Source: an uncultured Prevotella sp. (GTDB taxonomy: Bacteria; Bacteroidota; Bacteroidia; Bacteroidales; Bacteroidaceae). From it: a stretch of 64,000 nt of DNA. Both the position numbers and the translations under genes were made by a program. Of the stretch, positions 37,270-47,100 are shown one piece after another. Location: contig USSF01000001.1 in assembly GCA_900557405.1 (NCBI GenBank), positions 1 to 64,000 on the forward strand, given 5' to 3'. The notes beneath the pieces were generated by a model. The model saw only the letters and a program-made list of their open reading frames with translations. It was not told where the DNA came from and searched no databases. Position 1 is the stretch's first letter. Every line of letters starts with the position of its first letter.

Positions 37270-38880
37270 TTATTTCACTACCTTCACGGTCTTCACCTCT
37301 CCGTCGGTATACTTGATGGTCTGCACGAAGATTCCCTTCTCCGGTTCGGCTACCCTGCGTCCGCTCATGTCGGTGTATGTGATGCTCTCCACATTCTTGC
37401 CCTCAGAGCGTGCGTTGTCGATGCCTGAGGTGAAGCGCTCGGTGATGTCCGACTCGATTCTCGTGTCGCCGTCCACATATACCGCCTTGATGCCTATCTT
37501 GTTGAACTCCTTGTAGAAGTATACGAACTGCAGGTCCTGGTAGATCATGAAATCATAACCCACGGCACCCGAATTCTGCTTGTAGTCAATGTCATAGAAC
37601 TGGTATGGGATGTCCGTCATGTCAGCCGCCAGGTTCTTGTAAACCGATGGGGTGAATGTCTGCAGCTCTCCGTCGAGATAGATGTTGTAGAAGATGTTCT
37701 TCTTGTTCATCTCCTTGCCGTCTTCCGAGAGGTTGCTGTTGGCGTAAGCTACGGCAATCATATTCTCCGAAGGGTTGTACAACATATCGAATATCATCGG
37801 CGCAGCCGGCTTGGCTGCCACGAATCCTGAATTCTTGAGCTTGGGGCGTTCGAATCCGGCAAGCGGCAGATAGCTGCTTGTACCCACGTTGACCATGAAG
37901 GTCTGCTCTGTCGACATGTCACCCGTCTCGGCGTTGTAGTCGAACACGAGGTTGTCGGCAAGCGTCGATGTGGTCTGGTCCTCCGACATGGTGAATGCGA
38001 GCATGTATTCATGCAGGTTGATGTTCTCGCCGAGCGATTCCATGCCGAGATACTGGCGCGCAGGGAAAGTAATCTTGTTTCCTGCCAGCGTACCCTTTAT
38101 CCAGCAGTTGGTGTAGAACTTGCCGAGATACACGTCCGAGCCGTCGAAGATAACGCTCACTTCGGTGGTTCCCGTCTGCTCTCCCTCACTTGCATTGTCA
38201 GAAACGGGGTCCACGTAAGTCATTGTGTATGTAGTGGCTTTCAGCGAAGCGGCAGGCTGCACGGGTGTAGCCGTGATGACGCTGAACTGGTTCTCCCATG
38301 TGGCGTAGCCCATCCATGTTCCGCTCTCGTTGCCCATGCCGATTACGTCGTCCGGATTCACCTGCGTCAGCTTGTTGTCTGCCCATTTGAACTTCACGGT
38401 CTGCGAAGCCTCGTCGAGCATGAACTTCTTGTTTTCCGTATCGTTTATCATCTTCCAGGCGTAGCCAGTCAGTTCGTAGGCTGCTCCGCTGGCATCCTGC
38501 GTCTGGTTGTATATCACCTGCGGGAACTTGAATTCCACGTTACCCTCGGCGTCCAGGTCGCCCACAATCCATCCTGTGGAGAAGCAGAGCATAGGGTTCT
38601 TCATGTACAGTTTCTTTCCGTCGGAGGAGACCACGATGTCTCCTGCATAGGAGTCGTATTTCCTCTCGATGCCGTAGTCGAATCCGTTGCAGCTGCGCGA
38701 CATGTTCTTGTAGAGCGTGCCCTCGGGCTGCGTCGAGATAATGTCAGAAACCGGAGGCAATGCAATGCCTTCCTTGGCCGTCACTTTCTGTCCGCCGTCG
38801 AGCGGAAGTGTCGTAGCCGTTGTTGCCATGGCGGTAGCCGTGGCGAACATCATGGCGATAAGTGTGTAAAATTTTCTCAT
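37270..38880 (-). CDS. Secreted protein, unknown function, T9SS-like C-terminal tail (paralogue 1)
   Basis: The 536-residue protein has a signal peptide (about residues 1-19) and no recognised enzymatic motif. The C-terminus, SITYTDMSGRRVAEPEKGIF, then a YTDGEVKTVKVVK ending, resembles the T9SS type A sorting domain, so it is probably exported and anchored or released by the T9SS. It is clearly paralogous to the divergent gene at 39537: both share DGKKxYMxNP, GDxDAEGNVEFKFPQxIY and GYAWKM blocks. Its first five codons and whole promoter lie in a 107-bp perfect inverted repeat shared with that gene. Confidence 0.8.
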   Translation of the reverse strand: MRKFYTLIAMMFATATAMATTATTLPLDGGQKVTAKEGIALPPVSDIISTQPEGTLYKNMSRSCNGFDYGIERKYDSYAGDIVVSSDGKKLYMKNPMLCFSTGWIVGDLDAEGNVEFKFPQVIYNQTQDASGAAYELTGYAWKMINDTENKKFMLDEASQTVKFKWADNKLTQVNPDDVIGMGNESGTWMGYATWENQFSVITATPVQPAASLKATTYTMTYVDPVSDNASEGEQTGTTEVSVIFDGSDVYLGKFYTNCWIKGTLAGNKITFPARQYLGMESLGENINLHEYMLAFTMSEDQTTSTLADNLVFDYNAETGDMSTEQTFMVNVGTSSYLPLAGFERPKLKNSGFVAAKPAAPMIFDMLYNPSENMIAVAYANSNLSEDGKEMNKKNIFYNIYLDGELQTFTPSVYKNLAADMTDIPYQFYDIDYKQNSGAVGYDFMIYQDLQFVYFYKEFNKIGIKAVYVDGDTRIESDITERFTSGIDNARSEGKNVESITYTDMSGRRVAEPEKGIFVQTIKYTDGEVKTVKVVK

Positions 38881-38970
38881 AAGATGTTTTTCCGATTATA
38901 TAATAATATTCTGATGCAGAGATGCAGCTTATCTTTTGCAAAAATAAGCAGAAAAATGACACGAACCGAA
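38864..38970 (-). repeat. 107-bp inverted repeat, left copy
   Basis: The minus-strand sequence is identical over 107 bp to 39447-39553. It covers the promoter, leader, ATG and first five codons of the 37270-38880 gene. The two copies flank a 476-bp spacer. The mirrored -7 box TATTTTTG lies at 38946-38939. Confidence 0.95.
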
Positions 38971-39071
38971 TAATTTGTCCGAAATGTTTGTTTTTATATA
39001 TTATTAATGTTCGCCTGCGTAGAAATCTCCCCCTCTTTCAAACTTTTATGCTTTATTATTCTTAAGAAGAC

Positions 39072-39125
39072 GGGTCTACTTATCTACTCGTCTACTTATC
39101 TACTCGTTTACTCGTCTACTTATAT
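39072..39125. repeat. Tandem repeat of TCTACT-TAT-CTACTCG type
   Basis: About four imperfect units of a TCTACTTATCTACTCG-like sequence follow each other. Similar ACTCGTTTACTCGTCAACT sequence occurs near 26312. It is a simple repeat and has no coding sign. Confidence 0.7.
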
Positions 39126-39146
39126 AAATAAAAAATTTTTTTTCTT

Positions 39147-39212
39147 TACCCTCACACCCTCACAGTCCGGCTGAAACGCCCTGTTTATCGGGGTTTCAAT
39201 GGTGAGGGTAAA
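39147..39212 (-). repeat. 66-bp dispersed element, copy 1
   Basis: Read on the minus strand it matches 55268-55333 at 65 of 66 positions. The core contains GAAACGCCC...GGGGTTTC, a small hairpin, flanked by ACCCTCAC and GTGAGGGT, so the unit looks like a short palindromic mobile or REP-like element. GTGAGGGT repeats continue to 39240. Confidence 0.9.
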
Positions 39213-39446
39213 TGTGAGGGTGTGAGGGTAAATGTGAGGGAACAACATCTTCCGATAATATATATATTACAGGAAGTTTTATCAAGAATCCGAGAATCAT
39301 TACCTATTATTATATTGCCGCACATAGATGCGTGCATTTAGATACACCCTACATATCTATGACAGGGAAAAGATGCTGATGGGGAGCATTTTGAATACTG
39401 CTTGCGGGTTAATTATACAAAAAAATACAACATTTTATCGATATTG

Positions 39447-39553
39447 TTCGGTTCGTGTCATTTTTCTGCTTATTTTTGCAAAAGATAAGCTGCATCTCTG
39501 CATCAGAATATTATTATATAATCGGAAAAACATCTTATGAGAAAATTTTACAC
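39447..39553 (+). repeat. 107-bp inverted repeat, right copy
   Basis: Perfect inverted copy of 38864-38970, covering the promoter, leader, ATG and first five codons of the gene at 39537. Identity ends abruptly at both sides. Confidence 0.95.
39471..39478 (+). promoter_or_regulatory. -7 box of the 39537 gene (inside the inverted repeat)
   Basis: TATTTTTG matches TAnnTTTG, 58 bp before the ATG. The same element, mirrored, serves the divergent paralogue at 38946-38939. The -33 position falls at the repeat boundary and shows no TTTG. Confidence 0.6.
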
Positions 39554-41243
39554 TGCAATCGCCATGCTGTTTGTTGCTACAGCAACCGCATTGGCACAAA
39601 CACCTCTCTCGTCAGCACTTATGGCGGAGAAACAAGTAAACACATCGCTCAACAGACAGCGCACCGCAAAGGCTGAGCTGAAACTCGTGGACAACGGAAA
39701 TGCCGCTGCCATGCGCCGCACACCCGCCAAGGCTGAGACACTGCCTACGGTGGACGACCTGATTGTGGAGCAGCCAAACGGAACGCTCTACCAGACATAC
39801 AGGTCGTGTATGTCATATTATCCAGACGTCTTAGGCACGGGAGTACAGGAGGGCGAGATGGACGGACTGGTCTGCGAAATCGTGGTTTCAAACGACGGTA
39901 AGAAGATATATATGAGGAACCCGTTCGTGAACCTCGACAGCAAGACATGGCTCGTGGGAGACATGGACGCCGAGGGCAACGTGGAATTCAAGTTCCCGCA
40001 GATTATATACCGCGTGGCGGATGCTTCGGGCGAAAGCCTCGGCTATGCCTGGAAGATGAAGAAGGAGGCAGCTGAAGGCGGTACGGCCGTGAAGAAGGAC
40101 GAGGAATCGCAGGTGATGAAGTTCAAATGGAGCAACCAGAGCCTCGTGCAGGTAAACGATGACGAGGTGCTCGGCATGGGCAACGGGGAAGGCGGATGGT
40201 TTGGTTACGGCACGTACAAGGCTTCATACTTCAAGTTTGGGGATGTGGCTCAGGAGCCAGACCGCCCGGGAATGGCCGAGGAGTGGCGCTTGTCTTATAC
40301 CAGCGCCACGGAAAAAACCGCAAAGCAGGAGCAGGTGAGGGTTATCATTGAGGGTAACTACATCTGGGTGGGCGATATCTACCAGAAGGACTACTGGATT
40401 CTGGGTGCCATCAACGGCAACAAGGCTGTGTTCCCGATGCAGTATATGGGTGCAGATGCCGGCACATACAAGTATATGTGGCCTATCGAACTGCGCTCCG
40501 AGGGCGGACAGACCATGGCGTATGCCATCGACAACATCACGTTCGACTACGACGCCGCTGCCAAGAAGCTCTCTTCAGAATATGTACTCGCCGTGAACGT
40601 GGGCAGAAACAAGACGCAGATTGTGGAGGGATACATGTCTCCGGTAATCGAGAGTGTGGACTATGTGGTGGGAACACCGGCAAAGCCTGTGATCGATTAT
40701 ATCTTGCCGTTCGATTCCGACAAGCAGCAGCCTAATCTGGGTGGAGTGGTGTACGTGTTGAGCAATCTTACCACCGACGGCAAGGAACTTAACAACAAGA
40801 ACATCTATTACAACATCTATCTTGACGATGAGCTGCTGACTTTCGACAAGGGCAATTATCCGTATATTGACAATGAGATGACCGATCTGCCTTACGGATA
40901 CACGGACAAATTCTATAATCCGATATATCAGTATTATGGAGATGACCTGTATACCGATTCTAAAGACGGCATTACATATCAGAACGTGTATCTGAAGAAG
41001 AATTTCAATAAGGTCGGCGTGAAGGCAGTATACGTGGACGGCACCACAAGATATGAGTCTGAAATTACGGAATACGTAGTGACCGGTATCGACAACGCCG
41101 GCATAGACGAAGGCACGGAAGTGAAGGGCGTTTCCTATTCCGACCTCAGCGGCCGCACGGTTTCCGCTCCTGTTCACGGCATCTACCTCATGACAATGAA
41201 ACTTGCCAACGGACAGAGCAAGACGGTGAAAGTAATCAGATAA
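39537..41243 (+). CDS. Secreted protein, unknown function, T9SS-like C-terminal tail (paralogue 2)
   Basis: The 568-residue protein has a signal peptide (about 1-20, cleaved near ALAQ) and a C-terminal tail GVSYSDLSGRTVSAPVHGIY then KLANGQSKTVKVIR, resembling a T9SS type A sorting domain. The middle shares many blocks with the divergent paralogue at 37270 (GDMDAEGNVEFKFPQIIY, GYAWKM, GMGN). The pair probably arose by inverted duplication, or is kept alike at the 5' end by gene conversion. No catalytic motif is seen. A strong terminator follows at 41300. Confidence 0.8.
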   Translation: MRKFYTAIAMLFVATATALAQTPLSSALMAEKQVNTSLNRQRTAKAELKLVDNGNAAAMRRTPAKAETLPTVDDLIVEQPNGTLYQTYRSCMSYYPDVLGTGVQEGEMDGLVCEIVVSNDGKKIYMRNPFVNLDSKTWLVGDMDAEGNVEFKFPQIIYRVADASGESLGYAWKMKKEAAEGGTAVKKDEESQVMKFKWSNQSLVQVNDDEVLGMGNGEGGWFGYGTYKASYFKFGDVAQEPDRPGMAEEWRLSYTSATEKTAKQEQVRVIIEGNYIWVGDIYQKDYWILGAINGNKAVFPMQYMGADAGTYKYMWPIELRSEGGQTMAYAIDNITFDYDAAAKKLSSEYVLAVNVGRNKTQIVEGYMSPVIESVDYVVGTPAKPVIDYILPFDSDKQQPNLGGVVYVLSNLTTDGKELNNKNIYYNIYLDDELLTFDKGNYPYIDNEMTDLPYGYTDKFYNPIYQYYGDDLYTDSKDGITYQNVYLKKNFNKVGVKAVYVDGTTRYESEITEYVVTGIDNAGIDEGTEVKGVSYSDLSGRTVSAPVHGIYLMTMKLANGQSKTVKVIR

Positions 41244-41299
41244 TCATTCCGCAAATCATTTCTCTGCCGCAAGGGCGGCAGAAGGAAAAGGATAAAATA

Positions 41300-41338
41300 A
41301 AATTCCCTGCAAGCGATAAGGCTTGCAGGGAATTTTTT
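41300..41338 (+). terminator. Bidirectional terminator between 39537 gene and recA
   Basis: AAATTCCCTGCAAGC (41300-41314) pairs perfectly over 15 bp with GCTTGCAGGGAATTT (41321-41335), loop GATAAG, then T-run to 41338. A-rich sequence on the left lets it work for recA too. Confidence 0.93.
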
Positions 41339-41340
41339 AA

Positions 41341-41394
41341 TTCTTCATTCTTCATTCTTCATTCTTCATTCTTCATTCTTCATTCTTCATTCTT
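41341..41394. repeat. 7-bp tandem repeat TTCATTC, second array
   Basis: Seven copies of the same heptamer as at 1-57, located between the recA stop (41407) and the terminator. Both arrays sit at 3' ends of minus-strand genes. Confidence 0.95.
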
Positions 41395-41406
41395 GTCTTT
41401 GGGTTC

Positions 41407-42423
41407 CTACTCCTTTATCTTCTGCATAATCTGCTCCTCAAGCTCTTCGCAGAGTTCCGGGTTGTCGCGAAGCAGGGCTTTGCTGGCGTCGCGGCCCTGT
41501 GCCAGACGGCTGCCGTTGTATGAGAACCATGAGCCGCTCTTCTGGATGATGCCGTATTCCACGCCGAGGTCGAGGATTTCGCCCACTTTTGATATTCCTT
41601 CGCCGAACATGATTTCGAATTCTGCCTTGCGGAATGGAGGTGCCACCTTGTTCTTCACCACCTTCACGCGGGTCATGTTTCCGATGACCTGGTCGCCGTC
41701 CTTGATTGCCGTCACACGACGGATGTCGAGGCGTACGCTGGCATAGAACTTCAGGGCGTTACCGCCGGTGGTGGTTTCCGGATTGCCGAACATCACACCG
41801 ATTTTCTCTCTCAGCTGGTTGATGAAGATGCAGGTGGTGTTCGTCTTGCTGATTGTAGAGGTGAGCTTGCGGAGCGCCTGGCTCATCAGTCGTGCCTGCA
41901 GACCCACGTTGTTGTCGCCCATGTCTCCCTCGATTTCCTTCTTTGGCGTGAGGGCTGCCACGGAGTCAACCACGAGGATGTCGATTGCCGAAGAACGGAT
42001 GAGCTGGTCGGCAATCTCAAGAGCCTGCTCGCCGTTGTCCGGCTGCGAAATCCACAGGTTGTCGATGTCCACGCCGAGCTTCTCGGCATAGAAGCGGTCG
42101 AAGGCGTGTTCCGCATCGATGAATGCCGCTATGCCTCCAGCTTTCTGACATTCGGCGATGGCGTGGATGGCGAGTGTCGTCTTTCCGCTGCTCTCCGGTC
42201 CGTAAATCTCTATGATTCTTCCCTTCGGGTATCCGCCCACGCCGAGTGCGGCGTTCAGCGCGATACTTCCCGTGGGTATCACTTCCACGTTTTCAATCTT
42301 CTCGTCGCCGAGCTTCATTATCGACCCCTTTCCGAAGTCTTTCTCTATCTTGGCCATGGCTGCCTGCAGGGCTTTCAGCTTTCCCTCCTGTGCCGCCGCC
42401 ATGTTCTCGTCTGTCTTTGCCAT
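41407..42423 (-). CDS. recA: Recombinase A
   Basis: RecA forms the nucleoprotein filament for strand exchange and triggers LexA cleavage where that pathway exists. The 338-residue protein shows Walker A GPESSGKT (75-82), [20 protein letters not shown] for Walker B and loop L1, and loop L2 around [20 protein letters not shown]. The C-terminus is short and only mildly acidic. No LexA box is apparent upstream. The gene has its own -7 candidate at 42515 and ends in a terminator shared with the convergent neighbour. Confidence 0.98.
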   Translation of the reverse strand: MAKTDENMAAAQEGKLKALQAAMAKIEKDFGKGSIMKLGDEKIENVEVIPTGSIALNAALGVGGYPKGRIIEIYGPESSGKTTLAIHAIAECQKAGGIAAFIDAEHAFDRFYAEKLGVDIDNLWISQPDNGEQALEIADQLIRSSAIDILVVDSVAALTPKKEIEGDMGDNNVGLQARLMSQALRKLTSTISKTNTTCIFINQLREKIGVMFGNPETTTGGNALKFYASVRLDIRRVTAIKDGDQVIGNMTRVKVVKNKVAPPFRKAEFEIMFGEGISKVGEILDLGVEYGIIQKSGSWFSYNGSRLAQGRDASKALLRDNPELCEELEEQIMQKIKE

Positions 42424-42507
42424 ATTTACCTTATATTATATATATATGTATGTTTTGTTTATATTCTGTTTTCTGCGGGTAATGCGTAAACAGAGGTTTA
42501 CGTTATG

Positions 42508-42515
42508 CAAATATA
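42508..42515 (-). promoter_or_regulatory. Candidate -7 box of recA
   Basis: The minus strand reads TATATTTG, 85 bp upstream of the recA ATG. No -33 TTTG at standard spacing. Confidence 0.45.
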
Positions 42516-42578
42516 CAACTTTTATTTTAGCTTATGCATAAAACCAGTCCTTAAAAGTGTGATAAAACTACAAAAATC

Positions 42579-44051
42579 TTATTTCATCTCCACTGCGTTG
42601 CCGATACATCCGTTCGGCATCTGTATGTGTACGAGATTGCAGATGGTGGGAGCGATGTCGGTGATGTAGGTAGGATGGTTTGTCTTGCCGTGTTTCACTC
42701 CCCATCCCATCATCAGGAACGGTATGTGTGCGTCATACGGGTTCCATACGCCGTGGGTGGTTCCGCCGTCCACCTTGTCGCCATATACTTCATACCATCC
42801 TGGCTTCACGATGAGTTGGATGTCGCCGTTGCGCTGGCGGCAGTAGCCGTTTATCATCTTCTCCTTGATGTATGATGGGACGGTGGCAGTGGCTGCCTTG
42901 TCCATGTCCACGGCGTAGGCGATGTATTCCTTGGTCTGGAAATAGTCCGTCACGTCTGCCTTCACCTTGTCGAGTTCGAGTCCGGCGTTGCTGATTGCGT
43001 CGTGGTTAAGCACCACGCAGTATGACATGATTGCGCTGGCGAGGTCGGCTGTCACGCTGTATTTGGTCTTCAGATAGTCGTTGAGCGCTGTCAGTTCCTT
43101 TCTGTAGAAGAACGGGCCGGATGGTATTCCGTGTTCCTGGTTCATCAGGATATTGTTGGCGGCACCATGGTCGGCAGCGAGGAACACGAGGTATTCGCCC
43201 TTGCCGATGGTCTGGTCGAGATAGCTGAAGAAATCGGCGAGTCGCCTGTCGAGGTCCACGAACTGCGTCTGTATGATTTGGTTGTGTGTGCCGTATTTGT
43301 GTCCAATCTTGTCGGTGGACGAGAAGCTGATGCATATCATGTCGGTCTCGCCCTGCTGTCCGAGCTTCTCGTTTGTGATGGCGTTCTTTGCCATTTCTAT
43401 TGTCACTTCGTTGCCTGCGGGCGAATAGCTGATCTGGTCGCTGGTATATTTGCTCACGGTCTTGTTGTATTTCTCCACCCACGCCGGCAGCTGCTTCATG
43501 TAGTAGGTGCTCGAAACGAAGCGGCTCTGGTCGCTGTCAATCCAGTAGGCGGCATCGGCGGCATGTCCTGCCGGAAGGATTGCGGCACGGTCCTTGATGG
43601 ATATGCCAATCACGCGCGACTTGAAGTCGGTGGCCACCTTCAGCTCGTCGCCGATGGTGGTGGTGAGGAGGTTGCGCGGCGACATCTGTCCGGACTTGCT
43701 TTTCGTGCCCACGCCCTGCACGGAGTTGTCGGCAGTGCAGTAGGTCTTCTTCCCGTCAAGCAGGAAGTTGTTTGCCTGGATGCCGTGGATTGACGGCACG
43801 GAGCCTGTATATACGGATGTATGGCCTACGGCCGTGATTGCCGGGATATAGTTTATCATTGTGTTCTCGCAATCGAAGCCTTCGTTCATCATGCGCTTGA
43901 AGCCACCGTCGCCATAGAGGTTGTAATAGCGGTGGAGGTAGTCCCAGCGCATCTGGTCTACCATGATGCCTACGATGAGTTTCGGTCGGTCTTGGGCGTA
44001 TGTTGCCAAAGCCGCAAGGAATAGAATTGCTGATAGTAAAAGTTTCTTCAT
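42579..44051 (-). CDS. PafA-type alkaline phosphatase
   Basis: The 490-residue exported enzyme (signal peptide to about residue 19) closely follows Flavobacterium PafA, the phosphate-insensitive periplasmic phosphomonoesterase. Visible features are metal-ligand D32 in GIMVDQM, nucleophile T73 in IPAITAVGHTS, K153 and R155 in ISIKDRAAILPAGH (PafA K162 and R164 contacts), and AADHGAANN for another metal site. PafA-type enzymes let Bacteroidetes mineralise organic phosphate even when phosphate is present. No T9SS tail is visible, so it is probably periplasmic. Neighbours recA and sprA are unrelated. Confidence 0.9.
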   Translation of the reverse strand: MKKLLLSAILFLAALATYAQDRPKLIVGIMVDQMRWDYLHRYYNLYGDGGFKRMMNEGFDCENTMINYIPAITAVGHTSVYTGSVPSIHGIQANNFLLDGKKTYCTADNSVQGVGTKSKSGQMSPRNLLTTTIGDELKVATDFKSRVIGISIKDRAAILPAGHAADAAYWIDSDQSRFVSSTYYMKQLPAWVEKYNKTVSKYTSDQISYSPAGNEVTIEMAKNAITNEKLGQQGETDMICISFSSTDKIGHKYGTHNQIIQTQFVDLDRRLADFFSYLDQTIGKGEYLVFLAADHGAANNILMNQEHGIPSGPFFYRKELTALNDYLKTKYSVTADLASAIMSYCVVLNHDAISNAGLELDKVKADVTDYFQTKEYIAYAVDMDKAATATVPSYIKEKMINGYCRQRNGDIQLIVKPGWYEVYGDKVDGGTTHGVWNPYDAHIPFLMMGWGVKHGKTNHPTYITDIAPTICNLVHIQMPNGCIGNAVEMK

Positions 44052-44127
44052 GATGATGAATGGTATTTAGTTATTATTGTTTGCTGGTGGGGTGGGGATT
44101 ACAGGACTTCCCTGATACCTTGGACTT

Positions 44128-44163
44128 CCCGGACTTTTCGGAGTTGTCCGAGAGAGGTCCGGG
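44128..44163 (-). terminator. Hairpin after sprA
   Basis: CCCGGAC (44128-44134) pairs with GTCCGGG (44157-44163) with an inner CGGA/TCCG stem. It lies in the 136-bp gap between sprA and the phosphatase gene, but lacks a T-run. Confidence 0.5.
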
Positions 44164-44187
44164 ATGTCTTGGTTATCCGATGATTCC

Positions 44188-47100
44188 CTATCTTGTCAGC
44201 GAGAACTTCAGACTCAGTCCGAAGTCCTGCGTAGTGGTCGGGTAGCTGCTGCTTGAAAGCAGCGGAGTGTTCGTCTGGCGGTCGTAATAGAAGCTCATGG
44301 TGAGGAGTCTCGACAGAGTATAGTCTGCTGCAAACGAGAGCTTGAATGCCGAGTTGCCGCTGCTTGCCGAACTTGTCATCGACGCAATGTCGCGGCATAT
44401 CGCCGCTTGCTTGCGGAATGACAGGTCGAGGCGCAGGTTGAGGTCGGTGTTGAAGCCGCTGCGGTTGTTGCGGCTGTTGTTATTGTTCTTCGCATTGTCG
44501 GCATCCTTGCCCTTGTTCCTGGAATTCTTCACCTTGCGCGACTTGTTGCCATTGCCGAGAAGTCCGAAGAAGTCGAAGTTGTTCACCTTGTATCCCATAC
44601 CGATCACCCAGTCGTTGCTTGACGACTCGTTGAGCTGCACGCTCGTCATGCTGAGGCTCAATACGCGTGTCTGACGGTATTCCACCTTCGCCGTGAGATT
44701 GTTGTTGAACGTCATGTCCACACCGAGCAATGGCGAGAACGACTCGTTGATGCTCACCGTGGATACGTTGAACATGCTGCTTGGCGTAGGATTGCCCGTC
44801 GTGGCGTCGGTGATGAATCCCAGTCCGTTCATATACTCCTGGAATGTGCTGAACGAGCTGTATGAGCCCACGGCATACACGCTCTTGTATCCGTGGTTGA
44901 TGTTGAAGCTCTTGAACACGTCGCGGAACCATGGCAGCTTGCCCAGTCCGCTGTATCTCACTGTCCAGTTTGGCAGCATCTTCGCCAGTGCGGGGAAGAG
45001 CGAGAGGGAGTTGCCGCCCATGCTCGTATATGTGGAGAGGAACGCCGGAACCATAACGTCGGCGCTGTATTTGCTCACAGTTCCGTTCTCGGCGTTGAAT
45101 TCCTTTCCTGCGAGGATGGAGCCTGCCGGATATGTGGCGCCGGCATACTGGCTCTCCACTCTCTGGCGGAAGCCTTCGAGCGAGTTGCAGAATTTCTCGA
45201 ACGATGCCGAATGGTATCCGTTGTTGGCGTCGCCGGTGCTTTCGAATGCGGAGCCGAGGCTGATAGTCGTCATCGTGAACGTGCCGCTCTGCGTCGTAGG
45301 CATTCCCTGATACATATACTGCACGCTCTTTGCCGTGGTCATCGTACGGCTTGCGTTGAGGTCAATCTTCAGTTCCCTTACCGGTTCCAGTGTCATGCGC
45401 AGCTGCAGGTCTTCGGTCTTGCTCGATGTGGCAGGCGTCGCCACACTGTCGGCCATGAGCAGCCAACCGCGTTCCGCACTCTTCTTCACGTATGAATCGT
45501 CCACGAAACCGAAAGCGAAGCCAAGTCCTGGAGCCATGATGCCGCTGTTGCGCTGGCCGAACACGTCGCCCACCTCTGGCATGAATCCAGGCAATGAGAG
45601 TCCGTACTGGTTGCGGTATGAGAGGTTCACGTTGCGTACCATCATCAGTCCGCGCGCCACCACCTGCATTGTCTTGTACCATGTCTGGTTGTCGAGCGGC
45701 TCCTTGGCGGTCACGGCGAGCTTTATCTTTGTTGCGGTGTCCACCTTGGAGATGATCTTTATCTTGTTGTTGTCCACCTTGCGGAACTTCAGGTTGAACA
45801 TCTTGCCGTCGGCGGTCTTTGCCGTGACGATGAGTCGCTTGCTGTTCTTGCCGTGGCTGATTGTCAGCGTTGTGTCGGGCATGAGGGTTATCTCCTTTTC
45901 GAAGGCCTTCTTGTTCTTCGGCAGCTTCTTCTCCTCACCCTTGGCGGAGCTCTTGCCCCTCAATGACATTGCCGACAGATTCCTTTTCGGCGTAACTGAT
46001 ATGCGCTTGTTGAACCTCTCGTTGGTCTTCTTCAGGAACGGGATGTGGTTGTAGAGCTTTTCCAGATTCAGCGCACCGTTGATGTTCAGCGTGCGGTTGT
46101 TGGCAATCACGTTTCCGAGCGACTGTCCGTCTTCCTGCGTCGTACCACGCGTCCAGTTGTATGTGGCGTTGTAGTTGGCGTCGGCGTTTATCCAGTCGAA
46201 TATCGGGATGAGGTTGAGCGGAGCCTGATAGGATGCCGTGAAGTTCTGGTTGTAGTCGAGCGGACGGCCGAAGTGCTTGATGCTTGTCCAAACAGAGTCC
46301 TTCCATGCCGTGTACTGGTCCGGATAGCGGCTCTTGTCCACCGGCGTGTATGGTTCCTCGATTTCGGCATGGGTGGCGCTGTTGAAGTTCATGTGGAGGT
46401 TCTTCGTCAGGTCCCAACGGATGGAGAACTCACGGTTCCAGAGGAACTGCTCGCTGAATGTGAGCGGCAGTTCAGAGTTTTCTGTGCTCTCCATGTCGCG
46501 CTCCTGCAGTTCGTAGTAGTTGCGCGTCATCTCCGTGTTGAACGAGAGGTTCTGCGGCAGCCAGTTCAGACCGAAGCGCTTCAGGATGTCATACCATTTG
46601 CTCTTGCTCTTTATCTTCTTGAATGGTTCGAACGGCTTGTATACCGGCGTGTAGCTGTAGTTCATCGAACCGCGCCAGTTGTCCTCGTTCTCGTATACCG
46701 TGGTCTCGCCGCTTGTGTGGCGATGGCTGTGGCTGTAGCTGAACGAGAAGTTAGCCGGATCGTAAGGCATCGGATGCTTCTTCGTGGCTATGCCCACCTT
46801 CATGTTCGAGAGAGAGAAGTTCGTGCTCGTCGTCTTCGTCACGGCGATGCTCTCTATGGAGTCGCGCTCGTGGCTCTCCATTGCGTCGAGGGCGTCGTCG
46901 AGCTTCATGTCCGTGTCGAGCGGGTTGTATTTCGGACGTGTCTCCTCCTTTGTCACCGAGTAGTAGAGAGGGATAGACACCTTCGCCTTGTCGGGGAAGA
47001 ACTTGCCGAGCTCGAAGTTCGTCGTCACGCTATACGTCTTGTATGTATCCTGTGCACGCTGTGCCACTCCGTCTTCCAGTCCGCCGAATCCCTCCGACAC

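Larger units (their letters stand above)
38971..39446. other. Spacer between the 107-bp inverted repeats
   Basis: This stretch holds no gene. It contains a TCTACTTATCTACTCG-type tandem repeat (about 39072-39125), a 66-bp dispersed element with GTGAGGGT arrays (39147-39240), and a TATCAAGAAT copy near 39280 that matches the arm of the inverted repeat at 58036. Confidence 0.85.

Noticed and set aside
39328-39540. 70-codon plus-strand frame before the 39537 gene
   Set aside because: It spans the promoter and the inverted repeat and ends inside the true start region; it is not plausible as a protein.
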